From: Ochromonadaceae sp. CCMP2298
Taxonomy: Eukaryota > Sar > Synurophyceae > Ochromonadales > Ochromonadaceae
Assembly: GCA_026770595.1 (NCBI GenBank)
Contig: MU634052.1
Location: forward strand, 1 to 16,742
DNA length: 16,742 bases
Reading direction: 5' to 3'
A program made the position numbers and the translations under genes. The notes beneath the pieces were generated by a model. It had not been told where the DNA came from and made no database searches. It saw only the letters and a program-made list of their open reading frames with translations. Of the stretch, positions 9,631 to 16,742 are shown piece by piece. Positions within the stretch are counted from its first letter, which is position 1; every line of letters begins with the position of its first letter.

Positions 9631-9685
9631 ACGATATCGCTCGCAGTGCACGAGGAACTGGCTCGTGCAGTGCGAGCGATATCGT
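9631..9685. repeat. Long inverted repeat (24-bp arms, 7-nt loop)
   Basis: The arms at 9631-9654 and 9662-9685 are reverse complements except for one G-G mismatch (9646 with 9670); the loop is GAACTGG. Each arm begins with ACGATATCG on its own strand. A transcript from either strand would fold into a 24-bp stem, and the DNA could extrude as a cruciform. The flanks show no target-site duplication. It lies about 190 bases past the CFAP45 stop and about 230 before the transporter start. Confidence 0.95.
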
Positions 9686-9874
9686 AGTTGGTACAACAAG
9701 CAGCGGTATAACAGTAGCCATGCATATAATAGATCATACGAAACCTGCAGTGGGGGGAATGGGAATTGAGAACTTAAAGAAGCCAAGTCTTATGGTGAGC
9801 TAATTAGCAGTTATCTTTAATCTCTTTAAACTCGTACTAAACAAGACTGTGCATTGTGCCGCATACCGGAGTGA

Positions 9875-11406
9875 TTATCGCTTCAGGATCTTGCCAATGT
9901 CCATGTTGCGGATCTCCCCCAGGTAGCGGGGGTTGATTCCCTGTGTGATGAGGTCCTTCACCATCAGGTCCCGAATGGTGGCCAGTTTGGCCTCCTCCAC
10001 GATCAGCTCCTGCCGTAAGTTCGAGCCCACGTCGATCACGTTCTCGTTCCTCCTAGCCCTCTCGCGCTCTTCTATCTGTGCCTGCAGGCGCGTCTTGTGG
10101 TCGTTGGTGAGGTGCTCCTTCTTGCGGCGCTCGTCGGCCTCTCTCTCGTCCATACGCTTCGTGTACTCGAAGTTGTTCAGAATGGCCTCGTCCGCCTCCT
10201 TCTTGTGCGCCTTCATGCGCTCCACCTTGTCCGCTGCCTGCTTCGCGCGACTCTCCAGCAGCTCGTTCATCGACTCCTTCCGCTTGATCGCGTCGGCCTT
10301 CTCCCTGCGCCTCTCGTTGCGCTCCTTCTCCTCCGCAGCCCTGCGCGCCCTCAGTTCGTCCATCTTACCCTGGCTGTTCTGAGCCTTCTCCTGCTGCGCC
10401 AGGAGCTTCGCTTGCCGCTCCTTCTTCGTCCTCATAACGGCAGCTTCCTCCTCGTCGCGCCTGGACAGCTCCTGGTCCTTGAGCGCCTGGTACACGAGTA
10501 TGTCATCCATCTCCTTCTTCTCCAGGTCGCGCGCAGCCTTCTTCCGCTGGATGGCCTGGTCGTTGGCCAAAAGCACCGCCGCCCGAGACTTCTCCATCAC
10601 AACAGCCTTGTTTGCGGCAGTAATCGCGTCCTCTGACTCGTACTTCTTCATCAAACCGCGCATCGCCTGGTTCTCCTGCTCACGTGCCTCCAGCTGCAGC
10701 ATCCGCTGTCTCTGCCTCCCCGCAATCTGCTCGTTGATCGTCTTCCGGTCCTCTACCCGCTTCGTCTGCTTGAACTTCGACTCCTCCTCTCTCTGCTTGA
10801 TGTCCTTGAGGCGGTCGATCTCGATGACCACGTCCATGCGAGAGTCGAACTCCTTCTCGATCGCAGCCAGGCGATCCTTCTCCTCCAGCTGCTGGTCGCG
10901 GATGGTGAACGCAATCGCACGCTGCGCCATGGAGTTCAGCAGCTTCACCACGTCCGAGTTTGAGTCTAGCTTCTTCTCCGCCTGGGAGCGGATGGCGTTC
11001 TTCTTGGCGGCCTCTGCCACCTCCACGTCCGACTTCTTGGCCAGCAGCTGCGACCGTTTCTCCAGCACCTTCATGCGGTCTTTGCGGTCCTTGGAAAGCT
11101 TGTCCTTCTCCTCCTTCATCCTCTCCGCGTACTCTCTGTCTGCCTGGATCTCGGCCTCGGACTTGATCACGGAGCCGTACTGCGTGATTGAGGGGGTTGG
11201 TCTGGTCAGTAAACTATTCCGGGAACAAACGCAGATGAAATCTCCCTTACCTTGATGCGCATCAGCTCATCCGCTGAAATAACGACCGATGATGGGCCAA
11301 GAGGGCCGGTCACCTTCCTCCTCGTGGTCGTGAGACTCCCGCCTCCCTTTCCAAACAGGGACTCGTCAATCGACGAGGTCGAACCGATTGCTCTGTAAGT
11401 CGACAT
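9875..11406 (-). CDS. CFAP45: Cilia- and flagella-associated protein 45 (CFAP45, microtubule inner protein)
   Basis: Exons 11406-11251 and 11179-9875 are joined by a 71-nt intron (donor CAAG|GTAAGG, acceptor ACGCAG|TACGG, phase 0) and give 486 residues ending in TAA. The N-terminus has a CFAP45-like SSIDESLFGKGG segment and an ISADELMRIK segment just before the splice. Nearly all the rest, from about residue 57, is charged coiled coil of the trichohyalin/plectin-homology type rich in K, E, R and Q. It includes MDELRARRAAEEKERNERRR, and the C-terminus reads GINPRYLGEI, close to the family's GLPEKY-type ending. By family it sits inside the doublet microtubules of motile cilia. Length is near the usual 500-550. 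MNS1 or CFAP53 share this coiled-coil type, but the N-terminal motif favours CFAP45. Confidence 0.88.
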
Positions 11407-11819
11407 TCTTGCGCTCTTCTTGAAAACCTCGTGATTCTGCCACCACAGAACGATGCAAAATCAGACGCCCTCGGATGGCTGATCCTGTGTAGCAGAGGTG
11501 CAATGCTTGTGGCTGTCAGCAGGCAGTTGGCTTGTAGATCTGTCCGGTGACCAACCTCTCATCATCATCCAGAAAGCCCCCCTGTTTCCGGCGATGATTT
11601 TTTTAGAAACGGCTGTTAGGGTACGTACTATTGATGAAATGTAACCGCCGCTCCCAATAGATATCCTCCTATTCCCTTTTTTGGCCATTAGCGAATGCTA
11701 CATGAACATGTAAAAATGACTAATGGCTAACGCAGAGGTACATGTATAAGCAAAGATGTCCTCGCTTAGACTGGATAAAATGTAGACTAATCACGTTCGG
11801 AGGCCTTTCTTCTGTGGCC
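11407..11819. other. Intergenic region between CFAP45 and the CCCH gene, with one doubtful small ORF
   Basis: This stretch lies between the CFAP45 start and the stop of the next gene upstream, both on the minus strand, so it should include the CFAP45 promoter. A minus-strand ATG frame at 11688-11461 encodes 75 residues, starting MAKKGNRRISIGSGGYIS and containing AGNRGAFW. I recognise no family. The second half is Ser/Thr/Gln-rich and looks non-coding. An 8-bp inverted repeat GCCATTAG (11684-11691)/CTAATGGC (11720-11727) overlaps its start. Nothing else stands out. Confidence 0.4.
11461..11688 (-). CDS. Doubtful small hypothetical ORF (75 aa)
   Basis: The frame begins ATGGCC and its first 40 residues are basic and moderately hydrophobic (YISSIVRTLTAVSKKIIAGN). 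That could be an amphipathic helix of a small membrane or mitochondrial protein. No transmembrane segment follows, no conserved motif is evident, and the frame lies where the CFAP45 promoter is expected. A spliced form or chance ORF are both possible. Confidence 0.2.
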   Translation of the reverse strand: MAKKGNRRISIGSGGYISSIVRTLTAVSKKIIAGNRGAFWMMMRGWSPDRSTSQLPADSHKHCTSATQDQPSEGV

Positions 11820-13307
11820 CTACTTCTTGCCTTTCCCCTTCTTCCCCTTGGCCTTAGACCTATCCTCGTCAGTAGAGTCACCCCTGTCACCTCTGTCACC
11901 CCTGTTGCTATCACCCCTGTTGCTATCACCCCTGTTGCTGTCACCCTTATCTCCCCTGTCACCCCTGTCGCCCCTGCTTTTGTTTGTCTTTCCTCTTGAG
12001 GCATACCCAGGGCTCTCGTAGACCAGGGGCAGAGGCCTGGGGGGCAGAGGCAGAGGCGTGCCCCAGCCGCTGAAGGGCATAGGGGCCTGCACTCCCTGCA
12101 CGCTCATCTCCCCCATCCCTGCCTGTCCGTAGAACGGCATGCTCTGGAAGGGCTGGGGGCCCAGGGGGTGGGGGCCGTGGGGGCGCGCTAGCATGTGCTG
12201 GGGGCTGCGGGGGCTGTGGGGGCTGTGGGGGCTGTGGGGGCTGTGGGGGCTGTGGGACTGGAAGAGGGGGCGGAACGCAGGCACGCCCGGGTACGCGTAT
12301 GTCTCCATGGGCATACCCATACCGTAGTTCTGCACTGGCATGGGTATGGGCATGTGGGTGTGCAGGTCCCTCCTCTGCTCGTACCTGTACCCCTGCTGTT
12401 CGATCATTCCCATGTTCCCCTGCCAATAGCCCTGCCCCTGCCCCTGCCCCTGCCCAGGGGGGTATTGCATGCCCACAGCTCGCTGCTGCTGCTCCGCCTC
12501 AGACTGCCCCCCTCTCTGTCTCAACATGCCTGGGTGCTGGGCCTGGAAGTGCCTCGGTGAGGGTCTACTGGGTAGCGTACGGGTCGGATCGGGACTGGGC
12601 TGGGAACCTTTCTCGGCTTCGATAGGAGCAACATCAGAAGCGGGAGCCGCAGCCGAAGCGGGAGCCGCAGCCGAAGCGGAAGCAGGAGCGTCAACCTGCT
12701 CAGTTGTTCTTCCCGGCTGCCCCTCTGACCCCTCTGTCTCCCCCTCCTTAGGGGTTACCCATTGCTCCTTGTCACCCTTCTCCCCCACCCCCTTCTCCTC
12801 CTTCCCCTTCCCCTTTCCCTTCAGCTCCCGCTGCTCTTGCTCTTGCTGCTCCGGCTGTGGGTACCCGGCCTGACGCAGCGAGCGTACGTACTGTGTGAAC
12901 ACCTCAGCCTTGACAGGGGGGGGGTTATAGGTAAGTGTATACCAAGGGTTTTTTAAAAGGTAGGTGTATGCAAAGGGGGGGGGGATTATAGGTAAGTGAA
13001 GCATACAAAGGTTTTTTTTTATAGGTAAGTGTAGCAAAAGGCATTTTTTAATAGGTATGTATGTACCTATAGGTATGTATAGATACAATAGGTAGATATA
13101 TGTAAAGGGGGGGGGTTATGTCGTCATAGGGGGGGAATTACCTTGACTGAGCGGTAGGAGGAGCTCAGGTGGCTGTTGGCCTGCACTAGTGTGGCAGAGG
13201 CCCCTACGATGGGAGGGCGGCCCAGCTGATGACGTAACGGACGTAACGGATGTAACGGATGTAACGGACAGAGGATGTCGAGGTGAGAAGAGTTCGACGC
13301 AAGCATC

Positions 13308-13365
<58 letters not shown>

Positions 13366-15277
13366 GTGTGTACGCGTATGCTTATGTGTATGTGTGCATG
13401 TATATGTATATATGTATATACATGTGTGCATTCTCACCAGCTGCAGGAAGGCCCCCACGGTGCGGAAGCTGCCCCTCTGGCGGTACTGCATGATGAGCTC
13501 GACGGCCCTGTGCACTGGGGAGCTGTCACTCGTGTCCGTGTCAGTGTCAAGCGCAGGTGCGTCCGCCGGCAGGGCCAGCAGAAGTAGCTGGCGAGGAGGG
13601 TGGATGGGAGATGGGAGTTAGATACAAGACTATAACACTATAAAACAGGCTTGATCGAAACAATGTGAAAGCACTCACCCACTGCGGATAGGCCGTGTTC
13701 AGCAGATCCAGGAAGTCTGCTGCGCCCCCTACTGCACCCCCTACTGCAAACCCTGTCACTACACCCCCTGCCCCTGCACCCCCTGCCACTGCACCCCCTG
13801 CCACTGCACCCCCTGCCGGTGTGGGCGCGGCAGTGACAGCAGTGGAAGGGGGCGCAGCAGTGGCAGGGGGTGCAGTGGCAAGGGGTACTGCACCCCCTAT
13901 TGTGCCCCCTGCCACTGCTACTGCTGCACCCCCTTCCACTGCTGTCACTGCCGCGCTCACAGCTCCCGCTGGCTGGTCCGCAGCCGCAGGCACGCCCACC
14001 TTCACACCTTTCTCCCTCGCTCCTGCCTCCTCCACGCCTGTCTCGTCCTTGGGCTCGCTGGTGGGCCCATCCGTCGCAATGCTCAGGCACTGCGCGGCCT
14101 GGGACAGGTCCCCACCAGTGACGCTGTCCGCCTGCAGGGAGGAGACCGACGATCCGCCCGAAGTGCCCGACGGAGAAGCCTTCGACACAGGCTCTTCTAG
14201 AGGTGGGGTCTGGGGGGTCGTGATGCGCAGCGGCGAGTCGCTCCTGTGCTCTGAGTAGGCGTATTCTGGGTACCCATACTCGAAGTCTGAGCCAGGTGTG
14301 CCAGGGTACCCGGAGGAGGGAGTCTGGTGGAGGAAGCGGCACTCCTCGCCGAACCTGCAGCCCCCCCGGGCCCAAAAGGTGCACATTCGGGGCACACGCA
14401 TGCCTATGTTTCCCCCCACCCCCCCTCTGTCCTCTTGGGGGGTGTAGCGAGTAGGGGAGTAGGTGTCGATCGTGGAGGGCGATGCCTCGGCAGTGGTGGC
14501 GTCAAAGCTGTCAGAACTTCTGCGGGAATCTGGAGGAAGTGGAGAAGAGAATGGGTTACGAATGGGTTAAGAATGGGTAGTGACAGTAAGACCTAATGCG
14601 ATGCGGGAGATACAGGAGGGTGGGGGTCTCACCACGAGGCGAAAGGTCGTACACCAGCCACTGCCCCTCGGGATTGTCGGTCTCCACGACGTCCTCTGCG
14701 TCCACGAAGCCGACACGCCGCAGACTCTCGATGAACTCGGGGCTGACAAAGGGCCCGCTGACGTCTGCAGTGATGTATCTGAGGTTGTAGGGATTGGGCC
14801 TGCAGGTGCCCAGCATATCCCTCATAACCCTCACGACCTTCGCAGAGCAGCTGATGTGCTTCTGGTACATGATCAGCACCAGTTGGGCGCATCTCTGGAT
14901 GCGATTGATCTTGATCGCCCCGCAGCAGCCAATCAGCACGTTCTCCTTGACGTCGATGACGTCCATGAAGCACCGCTGTCGCTCCCTGTTCAATTGTAGT
15001 AGTTAGAAGTGAGTTAGCAGATGTAGAGGGATAAAGAGGCATGGAGAGGGATGGCACAGCACTCCATGCACATATAGCACACCCACATGTTCATGCGCGC
15101 TGTCCTCTGCCGGAACCCGGTGGTCTTCGTCTCATCGTCCAGGAATTCCGCGTTGACGAATGAGTTGAAGATGTTTGATGTGACCACGAGAGTCTCTTGG
15201 TTCATATCTTGGTTCAGGAGAGTCTGCACCAGCAGGAAGAACTCCTTGTTCCTCTCCGCCGAGAGGGTCTTCAACAT
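11820..15277 (-). CDS. CCCH zinc-finger protein with possible PUB-like domain and low-complexity tail (six exons)
   Basis: Exons 15277-15087, 14985-14633, 14529-13679, 13587-13438, 13225-13142 and 12908-11820 total 2718 nt, or 905 residues, ending in TAG. Split codons restore Met64 (AT|G) and Asp182 (G|AT). A helical region at about 1-180 includes RPNPYNLRYI followed by EFIESLRRVGF, which resembles a PUB domain (uncertain). A single CCCH finger spans C231, C239, C245 and H249 (spacing 7-5-3), typical of RNA-binding proteins. An Ala/Gly/Pro/Val-rich stretch follows (about 330-455). A second compact helical region comes next (about 480-565: HRAVELIMQYRQRGSF...AEVFTQYVRSLRQAGYP). The tail is Gln/Gly/Pro-rich with SPH repeats, RGD/NRGDS repeats and a KGKKGKGKK end. 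Likely role: RNA binding, perhaps in condensates. The ATG at 15277 is the first in the frame after a TAG, but an upstream exon is possible. Confidence 0.75.
12205..12258 (-). repeat. 9-bp coding repeat encoding SPH tripeptides
   Basis: The unit CTGTGGGGG on the plus strand is repeated about five to six times and encodes Ser-Pro-His repeats in the C-terminal tail of the CCCH protein. A similar run of TCACCCCTGT-type units at about 11877-11973 encodes RGD and SNRGD repeats. Confidence 0.9.
12909..13141 (-). other. 233-nt intron of the CCCH gene made of diverged repeats
   Basis: Donor TCAAG|GTAATT and acceptor TGTCAAG|GCTGAG, phase 0, joining YRSVK to AEVFT. On the plus strand the motif ATAGGTAAGTG or ATAGGTATGTA recurs about five times (near 12928, 12988, 13021, 13051 and 13070), alternating with poly-G and poly-T runs. 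The repeat unit is roughly 30-40 bases and much diverged. Confidence 0.75.
13226..13437 (-). other. 212-nt intron of the CCCH gene with two microsatellites
   Basis: Donor CAGCTG|GTGAGA and acceptor GTCATCAG|CTGGGC, phase 0. A TGTATG hexamer is repeated about nine to ten times at 13311-13368 and continues as looser ATGTAT runs to about 13424. Near the acceptor a 9-bp unit GTAACGGAY is repeated four times (13234-13269). Confidence 0.8.
13588..13678 (-). other. 91-nt intron of the CCCH gene
   Basis: Donor CAGTGG|GTGAGT and acceptor CTCGCCAG|CTACTT, phase 0, joining AYPQW to LLLLALPAD. The pyrimidine tract before the acceptor reads as short CCATCTCCCAT-type repeats. Confidence 0.75.
13724..13815 (-). 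repeat. 15-bp coding minisatellite (GGAVA repeats) in the CCCH gene
   Basis: Plus-strand units close to TGCACCCCCTGCCAC recur about six times with drift and encode GGAVA/GGAGA pentapeptides on the minus strand. The same unit also supplies pieces of the adjoining inverted repeat, so both probably arose from one slippage-prone sequence. Confidence 0.85.
13825..13956. repeat. Long inverted repeat inside coding exon 3 of the CCCH gene
   Basis: The left arm 13825-13870 and right arm 13905-13956 are reverse complementary over 36 positions with one mismatch. A 6-base insertion in the right arm is followed by ten more matching bases. The 34-nt loop has further self-complementary pieces. Both arms are translated in one frame; one arm gives an AVTAVEGGAAV-type sequence and its inverse gives a PPSTAVTAA-type sequence. 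The mRNA should form a long GC-rich hairpin. Confidence 0.9.
14530..14632 (-). other. 103-nt intron of the CCCH gene with an 11-bp tandem repeat
   Basis: Donor CCTCGTG|GTGAGA and acceptor CCTCCAG|ATTCCC; splicing makes the Asp codon in LSPRDSRRSS. GAATGGGTTAC or a one-base variant is repeated three times at 14549-14580. Confidence 0.85.
14986..15086 (-). other. 101-nt first intron of the CCCH gene
   Basis: Donor GAACAT|GTGGGT and acceptor TTGAACAG|GGAGC; the splice restores the Met codon in ARMNMERQRC. The donor GTGGGT is weaker than the others in this window, but the frame join is exact. Confidence 0.75.
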
Positions 15278-15950
15278 CGCCAGCTGCTCCGATGAGATTG
15301 CCACCACTGAGGAATGCACTGCCTCTCTCCGAGATTGTAGATCCGATGAGATTGACACCACAAGTGTAGATCTGATGAGAAACTAATTGCCAAGTCGCTC
15401 GAACTTCCAGTCTTGCACGCCACTAGTTGCACCTGCATACTCTTCCTCACCGGCACCGGAAGGGGGATTAGCGGCTGGAGAAGACTGAGCGCACTACATT
15501 CTATTCCCCTGGGAAATTGTCCAGCACCTCACATCTCTCTTCTGCTGTTCACCCCGTAAAGGACGCGGAATAATCACATACTTCTAGATTCTTTCATTCG
15601 TAGTCATTGCGTTGGACATCATAGCTCATACCACCACTGCCTTGTGGGTTTGGGCTCAGGGCAAAGGGAAGAAAGCCTTATTTCCTGGATTTCCTTCTTC
15701 TTTCCAAGGGCGGAGAGCTGCGACTTTCTCCTGACTTGGGGAAATCGGAATAGCGTAAGAAATCGGTAAAATACGAGTGTGCGAAAAAGCAAGAGGGAAA
15801 AGTCAGGAAAAAGAGAAGAAAAAAAAATGAGGCATGAGGCGATTTACGTTGTCGCGCCACAAGAATCTCTCGATAAAAACCCATTTGGCCACTTGGCGCA
15901 CCACAAGAGTTCCCGAAGTCGCACACGCACTCGCACACCACCAGAGCATC
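15278..15950. promoter_or_regulatory. Divergent region between the CCCH gene and the zinc-finger/H1-like gene
   Basis: This 673-base stretch separates two divergent starts and should hold both promoters. Near 15285-15375 there are partial tandem copies of a block containing GTGGTG[T/G]CAATCTCATCGGA and CTCATC[A/G]GATCTACA. These lie in the open frame just upstream of the chosen CCCH start. Around 15770-15827 the sequence is A-rich on the plus strand. ATGs at 15827 and 15834 lie upstream of the chosen start at 15951; the latter is in frame with it. No other gene is supported. Confidence 0.5.
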
Positions 15951-16742
15951 ATGGCCCCGGGCACAACCGGCATCGACTACGTGAAGCAGAGAGGCACCTG
16001 CGTGGCGTGCAAGGCGGCCGCGAAGAAGAACCCCGGCTCTGCGAACCCGCACATCGACCAAGGCGCGCTCTACTGGACCAAGAACTACGACGGACCGCCC
16101 TATCAGACCAAGTTCCACTTCGACTGCTTCGCGCCCAAGCCGGGCAAACCCAAGTGGGAGAAGGTGCTATTCAAACCCCTTATATCTATGGTGATGTGTA
16201 TTTAACCCCTTTTCGCTACGCTATATGTGCATTAAACCCCTTATAAGGAGAAGCTGTTGCTCATCCTGGACGAGGTCGAGGCCCTGGAGCCCGCCGACCA
16301 GGCGCGCGTGTACGCTTGCTACCAAGATACCGAGATTGAAATCGCAGCGGCTCTGGAAGCGGGTGGGGCGGAGGCCGTGGCAACATTCAATGCGGCGGCG
16401 GCCCTGGAGACGGCTGCGGCTGCGGCCGTGGCGGTGGCGGCGGCGGCAGCTGCGGCGGTGAAGGCAGAGGCAAAGGAGAAGGCGAAGTCAGAGGCGAAGG
16501 GGAAGGGGAAGGAGACGAAGGGGAAGAAGAGAAAACCCAAGGCGCTTGTGACTGACGAATCAGCAGCAGCTCTCGAGGCAGCAGCGGCCCTCGAGGAGGC
16601 TGCGGTCACGGCTGCAGGGGCTATGGGCGAGATGGAGGCGGAGACAAAGGCAGATACGAAGGGGAAGAGGAAGACCAAGGGGGGTGCGGCTGCAGCGACT
16701 CTCGAGTCATCAGCGGCCCTTGAAGCGGCAGCAGCCCTGGAG
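15951..16742 (+). CDS. PARP-type-like zinc finger protein with Ala/Lys-rich linker-histone-like tail (partial)
   Basis: Exon 15951-16163 encodes 71 residues and exon 16248 onward another 165 to the window edge, joined in phase 0 (KPKWEK to EKLLLILDEVE). C17-x2-C20 and H56-x2-C59 form a Cys2-His-Cys pattern with aromatic GALYWTKNY and FHFDCF around it. This resembles PARP-type DNA-nick-binding fingers, but the middle spacing is 35 rather than the usual 28-30. A short acidic helix follows, then alternating Ala-rich helices and KGKGKETKGKKRKPK-type basic blocks as in histone H1 tails. Likely a nuclear DNA/chromatin-binding protein; the catalytic part, if any, is outside the window. The chosen ATG has an ATCATGG context. 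A start at 15834 would add 39 basic residues resembling an organelle presequence. Confidence 0.65.
16164..16247 (+). other. 84-nt intron composed of a 31-bp tandem repeat
   Basis: Donor GAGAAG|GTGCTA and acceptor CTTATAAG|GAGAAG. Three stretches sharing A[T]TNAAACCCCTT or ATTTAACCCCTT occur about 30-31 bases apart (near 16169, 16199 and 16230), with ATGTG in the spacer each time. The intron contains in-frame stops, so it must be removed for the tail to be made. Confidence 0.8.

Larger units (their letters stand above)
9405..9874. promoter_or_regulatory. Intergenic region: CFAP45 3' side and transporter promoter
   Basis: Both flanking genes are on the minus strand, so this stretch holds the 3' UTR of CFAP45 and the promoter and 5' UTR of the transporter. 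It contains a strong hairpin (9631-9685) and a perfect 16-bp tandem duplication (9441-9472). The base composition is clearly more AT-rich than the genes. No reading frame here looks coding. Confidence 0.5.

Noticed and set aside
9631-9685. Hairpin as a complete insertion sequence or MITE
   Set aside because: No target-site duplication, no internal sequence beyond a 7-nt loop, and no second copy in the window.
11870-11975. RGD repeats as integrin-type adhesion motifs
   Set aside because: They lie in a low-complexity Lys/Gly tail of a CCCH protein with no signal peptide, so an extracellular adhesion role is not supported.
12909-13088. Extension of the last CCCH exon upstream as a continuous open frame
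   Set aside because: The stretch is repeat-rich and hydrophobic by chance. A splice join of AAG to AAG|GCT in phase 0 with the 28-codon exon gives a coherent protein.
13229-13424. Plus-strand frames with DVTDVTD and CVCVCV/MCMCMC repeats
   Set aside because: These are translations of microsatellites inside an intron and are not protein-coding.
15678-16118. A 146-codon minus-strand frame overlapping the start of the zinc-finger gene
   Set aside because: It is antisense to the supported plus-strand exon and lacks any motif; its Phe/Arg-rich end comes from the A-rich promoter.
16319-16678. A 119-codon minus-strand frame rich in Ala, Ser and Phe
   Set aside because: It is the antisense reading of the Ala/Lys repeat tail of the plus-strand gene.
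1-16742. CRISPR array, prophage, operon, tRNA or rRNA gene
   Set aside because: The repeats are short tandem units without regular spacers, genes are intron-split with no operon-like spacing, and no cloverleaf or rRNA motif was noticed on either strand.

Overview
The window is a stretch of gene-dense, GC-rich nuclear DNA from a eukaryote. Genes are split by short GT-AG introns (71-233 nt), several junctions restore codons across the splice, and the reading frames end in TAA or TAG. A ciliary-axoneme gene (CFAP45) points to a flagellated organism, and a mitochondrial-type ribosomal protein gene is nuclear. The aromatic W...DYF modules in the first gene remind me of predicted chromatin proteins from stramenopiles (diatoms, oomycetes, brown algae). 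A stramenopile protist or alga is therefore my best guess, held with modest confidence.

Layout. (1) Minus strand, 69-6896: a five-exon gene of at least 2089 codons, running off the left edge. It carries a C-terminal ORC1/CDC6-type AAA+ ATPase behind a very long N-terminus with repeated aromatic modules. (2) Plus strand, 7418-7957: a two-exon uS17 protein, probably mitochondrial; it shares a divergent promoter region with gene 1. (3) Minus strand, 8095-9404: a four-exon drug/metabolite transporter of the triose-phosphate/nucleotide-sugar class. (4) 9405-9874: an intergenic stretch with a 24-bp-arm hairpin. (5) Minus strand, 9875-11406: two-exon CFAP45. (6) 11407-11819: mostly intergenic, with one doubtful 75-codon ORF. 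(7) Minus strand, 11820-15277: a six-exon CCCH zinc-finger protein with low-complexity tails. (8) 15278-15950: a divergent promoter region. (9) Plus strand, 15951 to the right edge: a PARP-type-like zinc finger followed by an Ala/Lys-rich, linker-histone-like tail.

The genes do not form an obvious pathway; they look like ordinary neighbours in a compact genome. Two encode probable DNA/chromatin proteins (the ORC1-like protein and the zinc-finger/H1-like protein), and one a probable RNA-binding protein. The rest serve mitochondrial translation, membrane transport and the flagellum.

The less ordinary features are the giant modular ORC1-like protein with a recently duplicated module, introns built largely from private tandem repeats, a long inverted repeat inside a coding exon of the CCCH gene, and the intergenic hairpin. 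All exon joins below were deduced by eye from reading-frame continuity and splice-site signals.
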